DNA of 64,000 nucleotides from Dipetalonema caudispina (lineage: Eukaryota; Nematoda; Chromadorea; Rhabditida; Onchocercidae). The stretch lies in assembly GCA_013365325.1 (NCBI GenBank), contig JABVXV010000015.1, forward strand, positions 124,001 through 188,000, written 5' to 3'. This document shows, in pieces, positions 56,719-64,000 of the stretch. Below the pieces are notes generated by a model. That model was not told the DNA's origin and did no database searches. It was given only the letters and a program-made list of their open reading frames with translations. Each line of letters starts with the position of its first letter. Positions within the stretch are counted from its first letter, which is position 1. Position numbers and translations under genes: made by a program.

Positions 56719-58016
56719 TTAAGATTTGTAAACAAAACACATAACATTGCCTTTTTTATATTGACAAAAACTTTCCGTATATACCACATGTGTTAAATCA
56801 TTTTTTGCACAGAATACATTAAATTCTGCTCCCAATTCAGAATCTGCTGCTTCTTTAATGGCAAATGTCGATTCTGTTGCATTCATTCTAATCTTCTGGA
56901 ACATTAATTAACTGATGTGATAAAAGAGAAATTGTTAGTTGAAACAGATGTGATATAAATTATGGATGTTTACGAGCAATAAAACGTAACTAATTCTGTA
57001 TACGTAAATAGAAATGGATTCAGACGTATATGATTAATGATAAAAAAGATGAAATAGTGGATGAAAATTAAAATATTTGTGGAAAAATGAATTAAATGTG
57101 TACTTTTTTCATAATCATCATAAGTTGATCATTATTGCAGATAGGATTCATTTCATGCATTGTATTATTACCGCTTGATGAATCTCGTTTACGTCGCACG
57201 GAACATATGCATGTTTGACAGCAGGTATTGATCAGACTGATTGGTTTCTGAAATTAAGATAATATGAAATTATTAAATTTTCACAAAAAACTTTTCTCTC
57301 ATACTTGAAATTTAAATATGAGTCTTAAAAAATATGTTGTAGAATAACAGCAATTATAAATTTTCATCTGTTATTTTTTTGTTTTTCCAAGAATGCAGTA
57401 ATATAATCTTTCTGGGAAAATTTTGAAAAAAGATGCATTTCAGATTTTTTAGATGATGATAATCAAATGAACTTATAATAAAATTGCAGGATTCGGAAAT
57501 AGTTATGAGCAATTTCAAAGAATCTACCACTGACGGAAAATAAATTTGTCAATTTAAAACTTCAATCGAATTTCATTATAATTATCAAACAGAAGTTTTC
57601 AATACTGTATACATAACCATATTATGTACGATTATAATTATCCACGTCTTATCATCACTTGTAAACTTTTAATCCTTACGTTGCAAGATTTTGACAAAAT
57701 ATTTAGAGACTAATTACTTAATGACGTCACGTTAACAATTGTAAAATTTTTGAAAGTTTATATAATGTTATAAAAAACAAAAAAACAAATAGTTCGATCA
57801 AAAAACTTTCAAAACAATTTTGGAAATTTCAATAAGAAAAATATATACAACTGGAATAACAGCTGGTAGACACGGTGGACAGATTCGAGGCGGACAAATC
57901 ACCGGTGGAGGACATACTGGTGCCGGAAGGCAAGAACATGGTTCAGATATCGGTACCCAAGTTGCTGCATACTTCATTAGTACGAGAAATACTGTATAAA
58001 GAGCAAACAATTCCAT
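56719..58016 (-). CDS. grl: Ground-like (grl) secreted hedgehog-related protein, 162 aa
   Basis: Exons 58016-57849, 57247-57104 and 56895-56719 are all phase 0 and give 162 residues. The first exon encodes a signal peptide (MELFALYTVFLVLMKYAATW) followed by a Cys/Pro repeat region (CSCLPAPVCPPPVICPPRIC), typical of nematode ground-like proteins. The second exon contains CCQTCICSVRRKRDSS, where the RRKR motif could be a furin-type cleavage site. The ground-like domain follows: NPICNNDQLMMIMKK, then FNVFCAKNDLTHVVYTESFC and KKGNVMCFVYK, with the four expected cysteines. These proteins belong to the nematode hedgehog-related group and are secreted, often by epidermal or pharyngeal cells, with roles linked to cuticle and moulting. 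The exact grl number cannot be assigned. Confidence 0.9.
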
Positions 58017-59342
58017 ACTGTTATGAAATCTATAATTTAAACTTCAATTTCGTGATTGATAAAATTTTCATTGTTACATTCTGATGCTTTCATTTTGTGC
58101 GCTAATACTTGGAACTGGAAATATCGGAAATGTTATTAGACGGTAAGAGATTTCACGTTCTTAATGCTAATGTTATCTGATACCGGATACAACCATATAT
58201 ATATATATATATATATTCATGATGCTAACATCCGGCCAACTATTTAAACTATCGTTAATGATTAGAATTAATTATAATAAGTTAAGATTTTTAATAAATT
58301 ATGATTGTTCTCTTCATGCTATTTCATGAAAACTAAAAGAATGAAATATTTGAAAAAAAAAAAAAAAAAAAAAAAAAAGATGGGATTTTCAAAACGTTAA
58401 CACTATTCTGTGCAATCTTTATGCTACTGCTAAGTTTTGCTAATTTGGCCAATTTTATTCCAACTTTCATAAAAATTTTTGAAAAAAAAAAAATTTATTA
58501 ATCAACTTGGAAAAAAATTATAAAATAAGGAATAATAATAGGAAATGAAAATTTGAACACAGTCAATTACATTCTAAAATTTGCAATAATATTTTGTCAT
58601 GCAATGAGCATGCAAATAAAAGTCATTCTACGCTATTCAACTTCAAGAAATGATCTAAAAAAAAAAAAAAAAAGTGCAACAAATTGCTTTTCTTCAACAA
58701 CAACATGTCTCATCATTTCACATTCATTACTGGAAATGATTCATCATTTTAATAATATTATTCATTTTAATAATAATGTTATAATTAGTTACTGTCATCC
58801 ATTATGGTCTACAATAATCATAGAATTATCACTTTTTTTTTTTTTTTTACTTTTACTTTTACTTTTATTTAATTGATCTCTTAATCATATCACGTACGTG
58901 TTATTGCATAAAAATTTACGAACAAATAAAACTGGAATGACTGGATATTTTGCAATTACTCATACAATAATTACTGAATAAACCATCTTAATGTTTGCTT
59001 ACTAATCGATAGAATTATCAATCTGAAATAATTCAAAAATCAGGTAAAAAATTAATATTACTCTTCAATATTTATAATCGAATCAATTACTAAACTATTC
59101 TGTCTTTGATAATTACTTTATCCGTTATGTTAGGTATGAATTGACTTCTTAATACCTTTAAAAGTATCTGTTCATAATCTTCATTGGACAGGTAATGTTC
59201 GTTCATATTGATGAATTCACATAAATTTGAAATGGAAAAGAAAAAATTGAGTAGAAGGGTAAAAATTTGCATAATGGAGATTGAAATGAAATGATTAAGG
59301 TTGATAAATAAATCATTATCCATGGAAGATAAGCATTTTATC
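58017..59342. other. Divergent promoter region, grl-like and lectin genes
   Basis: 1.3 kb between two divergent start codons. It holds a (TA)n array at 58195-58216, an A tract at 58352-58378 and T tracts near 58831-58848. No exon seen. Confidence 0.5.
58195..58216. repeat. (TA)n microsatellite
   Basis: Eleven TA units about 180 bases upstream of the grl-like start. Confidence 0.85.
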
Positions 59343-62300
59343 ATGGATTACGGTCATCAGATTGTTTATGCTCTTCTGCTTCTAGTGGTAGGTTATCATA
59401 TCTATCATTGATTTAAAAGGTCACTGTTAATATTAGATTTTTAAATTTCTAAAACTTTAAATTTTACAGTATGATAACATTTAGGACATATATAATCTGA
59501 GATAGAATTCAGTTGTTCGATTAATTATTTTAAATAAATTTAGACTTATAGTATTATTTCAAACTAAATTATTGCTAGAGTTAATATTCCTGAGAGAAAG
59601 CAGAGAAAATAACTCTGTTGCTGCAACTATGAATTGATCTTTTACGCTTGCTTGTATGTAAATTGCATAGAAGACACTTGCTTGTGCGTGAGTTACGTAG
59701 GAGACGTTTGCCCCTACGTGAGTTGCGTGAAAGAACAGCAGAAAAGTTTAGAAAATATTAAGTGTAATTAGGACACATATGATATTATAATTGTCCTTTA
59801 AAGTAGAATCAAATCATCTATAATTCAAAATTTCAACTTTAGCTTTCAAAATATTTTTTAAATCTATTCTTGTGTGAATTAAAAATGACACTATCATTAA
59901 CTTGAATTCCCAGCATTTAGTTAAATTAATTATCTCAATGATTTTAATCGGTACAAAAATCTTTACAAATTATTCTACTTCAACAAACGTGAAATATTGA
60001 ACGGAAATTGGATCTATTAGTTGTCATTTAATTTACATGTACCATGATAACAGATACTTATACATGCGTTGAACTACGTATCCATCACGTATAAAGGGAA
60101 TTTACATAAACGTGAAGAGGTATCCATGAAAATACATGTATGGTAGTTCGAAATTGTTAAAATAACATGGAAATATACTTAGCTTGCGAAATTTTGAACG
60201 AAAAATAAGCTAAAATGCAGGTATGGAAATACATTATTCCGTACAGGTATTTGCTTGGAAAACCAATGGAGAATCAAAATTAGGCCCGTGTCCGGAAAAA
60301 TGGTTACCACTGCTTCCAGCTGATGTCAACGATTATGCACTTCTCCAAAAATGCATCTCTCATGTCAATGTAACTGTAGTAAGTTAGTTGAAAAAATTTT
60401 CGCACTAAATGCTTGATGAAGATAAGAAGTGAATCTAATATTAATTAAGATTAAGATTATATTCAATAAGTCTTCTGCATTAGATCAAATAATCTATCAT
60501 ACAATCAATCACTTTCCACTGATTATTGATTGCTTTGTTGGCTCGCTGAACAGCTTATGTTTAGCCATACTTTTTAGATGGCCAATAATTAATCGTCCAA
60601 GACATATTTGAAGAGGAAGAAATTATAAATTACTTAGAAAGAAATACAATTTACAGTAGAATTTGATAAGGGTAGAATAGAAGAGTTAACAGTTTGAATT
60701 TTATTTGTCGATTTAAAACAATAATTAAAAAAAAAAAAAAAGATAAAATAGAGTACAATTAAACAGATTAAGAGATTCAGAAGATAGCATACAAAACATT
60801 TTTAGATATTTCTAATCATCCTTATCATTAATATATCCAACCGACATAATCCATTTTCACCTACTATCAACCGCTCTCATTTTACTGTAAAATAATATTT
60901 ATTCTGAAAAGAGACAAAAAATGATCGATTTTTTGTAGCACAAAAAGATATGTTCTTATGCAAATATATTTTTTAGTTGCAATCACAAGTAGCAAATTTA
61001 AATGATGCGATAAATGCTTGCTCATATGTATTTGCTAGTAATTCGACCACTGCAACAATTTTTCAACCAGAAGATAGAAGAGAATTGAAAAATTTCCTTA
61101 GTTTGTTGATTTAAAATTTTCATTTTCTTAATGGTTTTATTTATTTTTCTTTTCAAGTGGAAACATTATCGCAGAAAGCAATTTATTATTGTGATGCTAA
61201 ATGAATGAAAGTTTCATTTTTGATTAATGAAATGAAGCACTCATTACTTTCTTTTAATTTCAATATTATAAAAAGTTTCATTTTTTTTTTTTTTTTTTAT
61301 AAATGATTGTCACTAATATTTTATATGAAATAGAATGGTTATCAATGTGACAATGCAGAATGAATCATTTATATTTGCATATTTCTCATCAACTAAATAG
61401 CAATAATTTCAGCATTTGCTAGTAAGGAAGAATTGAAAGGTATGATGGGTATATTTGTTGAACAGAAAATCCCATATGATCATTCTGGTAATGATTTACG
61501 AGAATTGGGTGAAACAATTATCAATCCAATAGCTAATGCTAATGATAAAGATTGCGCTTGGAATCTTCATAATGTATGCAAGTATTTACAATTTCCAATA
61601 TATATGATGCATGATGACAATTTTAATAATTTTTTACTTCTTCCTCATCAATTCTCTAAAAGGAATTTGAACATTTTTAATTTTAGGGAGCAATTGAATA
61701 TAAAAATTGTGACTCTTTTACCACACTTTGGTGCCAATACAAAGGTAAATTTGATTCAGATCACCGTTTCACTTTAGGAATATTCATATTCAAATTGCAA
61801 ACTTTTCATTTTGTACTGCCAAAAATTATCCATCAATAAGTATTACAGTTTCAAAATTTATCACATCAACGATAACAGCAGAAACTCGAAAATATGAAAA
61901 CTTAATTTTAACACTAAGTTGATTTAATATAAAACTTATAGAAAGAAACAATAATATTGATATAAAATATCTGGTAGGATTCCATATAATCTAATAATAA
62001 TAATTTATTTCAATTGAAATAAATCTTTCCTGACAAAAGTGATGGAAGAAATTCTCTTTTATTTTTTTTTTTTTTCTATTTGACAAGATATTACTTATTC
62101 ATAGATATGAAAATTTTTTTTATTACTAAAAATGAAACAATAAACATTTAAAGGCAAAAAAATCTGATGAATTGGAGAAAGAAAAAAACAAAAAAATGTC
62201 GCAAATTTATTCAATTATATTATCGCATCTGAAATGTTTTGAATGTGAAGATGTTATCAGAGATTTAAGCAAAAAACAATCTTCACAACTTTTGTTGATG

Positions 62301-63993
62301 AAATGTTCCAAGAAATGATTGTATCAGTGTTGACATTTGACATTTCCATGGATTGTGGTTAAAATAGCAAAATGTTCCTTTAGTACATTCTTTGTACTGA
62401 CAAAATTTTTATTTCAGCAAAATCGGTGATGACTAATTATCAATGTGGCGGCTGGTTTAAAGCAGATCACGGATCACATGTCAGCTGCTATTTTGTCCAT
62501 CGTGTAATTATTATATCAAATTGTCAGTAATTATGATGAATAATTAATTAGTGTTCCGTAAAAAGTTCTGTGTTATGTTCGTTCTTTTATCTCACAAATA
62601 GAACATTCATATATGAATCGACAGTTAGTTAACTTTATATCATCTATATATTAGCATTCCTGAATATGATATTATAAAATTAAAAAATTTCAAGTATCGG
62701 ACAACAGCACGAAATGCTCGAGATATCTGTAGGAATAATAAAGCTCAATTGGTAACGATCAGTAATATTGTTGAATGGTCATATGTTACACGTATGTCGT
62801 CATTACGATGAATTTTCTGAATTTATTTCCAAGCATGAAGTTATTAACACTTTTGTTTTTTTTTTTTTTTTTTTTTTTTTTTTTCCCTTAGATTTTCTAT
62901 TATGATATATTTCTCGTAATAGTGCCCTTTTCAATTTGTGTTTAAAAAAGTTATAAATTCTATCATCAATTGAAATGAACGATAAGTACACTTGATTAAG
63001 ATTATCTAATTTACAAGTTTATCCCATCTCTTTCAGATTTTCCCTGAAAGTGATAAAATAAGCTAATTAGTTTTAATTAATATTAATTAATACATAGCTA
63101 CAAATGATTATTATTTGAGGTCTAGCCGAAACATTAGCTCCTAAAACGAAGGATCGTTCATTGCTGTTAGGTTATACACGTTGTAGCAGTGATCCGCCTG
63201 AATGGCGTACGATGGAAGGTGATATTTTATCAACAAATGTTCCTTTTCCCAATGTCACTGAAGCAAACGATATGGAATGTTGTTTGGAAATGATTATCCA
63301 CAATAAAATAAACTGTAAAAGATATTTTTATTATTTACAAACTTTAATTCTACCACTAATAATTCCGTAAGAAAACACAATAGGTAATAGTACTTTGGTA
63401 TTTCTGAATGAATTTCCGTTTAATGAATGCAAAATTTGCAAGTAATCTAAGATCAACCTTCAAAATAGTCTACTTGAGGAAGATTCAATGTGTATAGTAT
63501 AATTGAACTAAATAGCATTAAATTTAAAATAGAATAAAAAATGATAAATGATAATTTATATAATTAAACAATTTCTTTATACTAGTTTAACTACAAAAGC
63601 TTTGACGAAAAATAACTTCGTGCTTCAATTATACCGAATTTCAATAAGTAAAATAGTTTTACATTATCGTATTAAATGATTGCTTTAAAATAGTTTAAAA
63701 TTTGATATTAAATCTTGGAAAATAAATATCAAAATTATTCTTAAATTTTAAATTATTCTTTCAAATGTACAATATATTTTTTGGTGAATATTAATCGAAC
63801 AAAAATTTGCTATGCGTTTGGATAAATTAATATTTGAAAATACGTGTATAACAAGTAACTTGTCATTTAATTAGGCAATTTAATTATTTTTCAGATCAAC
63901 ATATATCACTACAAAAACAACTTTTTGAGGTCGCTGAATTGCGACCAGTTATTTGCAGCAAGAAAGTTAATTATTTCATTTGTAAAAAGAAAG
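59343..63993 (+). CDS. Secreted protein with two C-type-lectin-like domains (3' partial)
   Basis: Exons 59343-59387, 60247-60378, 60977-61100, 61413-61573, 61687-61744, 62418-62503, 62695-62791, 63126-63314 and 63895-63993 join in phase (330 residues), with a GT donor at the last, so the gene runs past the window. Exons 1-2 make a signal peptide (MDYGHQIVYALLLLVVFAW). Domain 1 begins GPCPEKWLPL and includes INACSYVFASNSTTATIFQP, CAWNLHN and LWCQYK. Domain 2 begins HVSCYFVHRYRTTARNARDI, followed by CRNNKAQLVTISN, a typical C-type-lectin opening, and ends with VICSKKVNYFICKKK. Neither domain shows a clear EPN or QPD sugar-binding triplet, so calcium-dependent binding is doubtful. Such proteins are secreted or surface-bound in nematodes. 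The acceptor at 62694 (TTTCAAG) was chosen because the earlier one breaks frame. Confidence 0.85.
59644..59733. repeat. Minisatellite, 3 x 30 bp
   Basis: Three consecutive 30-base units (59644-59673, 59674-59703, 59704-59733) share the pattern AC.(C/T)TTGC..(G/C)T..GT.A.TT.C.TAG.AG without indels. They lie in intron 1 of the lectin gene. Confidence 0.8.
62854..62884. repeat. Poly-T tract, about 31 bp
   Basis: One of the longest homopolymers in the window. It lies in an intron of the lectin gene; length may be affected by sequencing error. Confidence 0.8.
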
Positions 63994-64000
63994 GTATATT

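Noticed and set aside
62645..62694. Upstream acceptor for lectin exon 7 at 62644
   Set aside because: Every phase from that site conflicts with the preceding exon or meets a stop; the later acceptor keeps the C-type-lectin motif in frame.

Overview
This window is nuclear DNA from a nematode, most probably a spirurid or filarial worm. It is very AT-rich, with many short exons, introns of about 100-1,500 bases and numerous A/T homopolymers. The gene families point the same way: a major sperm protein (MSP) domain protein, a hedgehog-related ground-like secreted protein, a tandem C-type-lectin-domain protein and a nematode-style receptor tyrosine kinase. Nothing bacterial, viral or mitochondrial is seen, and I found no tRNA, rRNA or CRISPR array. 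There is one 100-base assembly gap (46120-46219). No ORF covers a whole gene, so I built the gene models by matching splice sites and reading phase by hand. Wherever a model is given as a complete exon chain, its phases are consistent.

Layout from left to right. (1) 1415-11161, minus: an 18-exon receptor tyrosine kinase with a Cys-rich and fibronectin-like ectodomain. (2) 14982-16851, plus: a 5-exon F-box-like protein. (3) 18759-19862, plus: a small membrane protein with a Cys-rich tail. (4) 20805-23201, minus: a REEP5/Yop1-type ER-shaping protein. (5) 26410-34033, minus: an INF2-type formin with an FH1 stretch and a full FH2 domain. Exons at 34850-36481 encode a membrane domain that either joins this formin in frame or is a separate gene. 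(6) 39968-41941, plus: a divergent SH2-domain protein. (7) 42723-44399, minus: an MSP-domain protein. (8) 45955-53937, minus: an Angel/CCR4-family phosphohydrolase, interrupted near its 3' end by the gap. (9) 56719-58016, minus: a ground-like (grl) secreted protein. (10) 59343 to beyond 64000, plus: a secreted protein with two C-type-lectin domains, cut by the window end.

The genes look like independent neighbours rather than an operon, because spacings are kilobases and strands alternate. The most notable signals are these: a formin that may carry an N-terminal membrane anchor and has an apparently shortened inhibitory domain; a perfect 47-base palindrome inside a kinase intron; a 166-base direct repeat flanking exon 1 of the Yop1-like gene; a small hydrophobic ORF ending on a stem-loop near 13.0 kb; and a 3 x 30-base minisatellite in the lectin gene's first intron.
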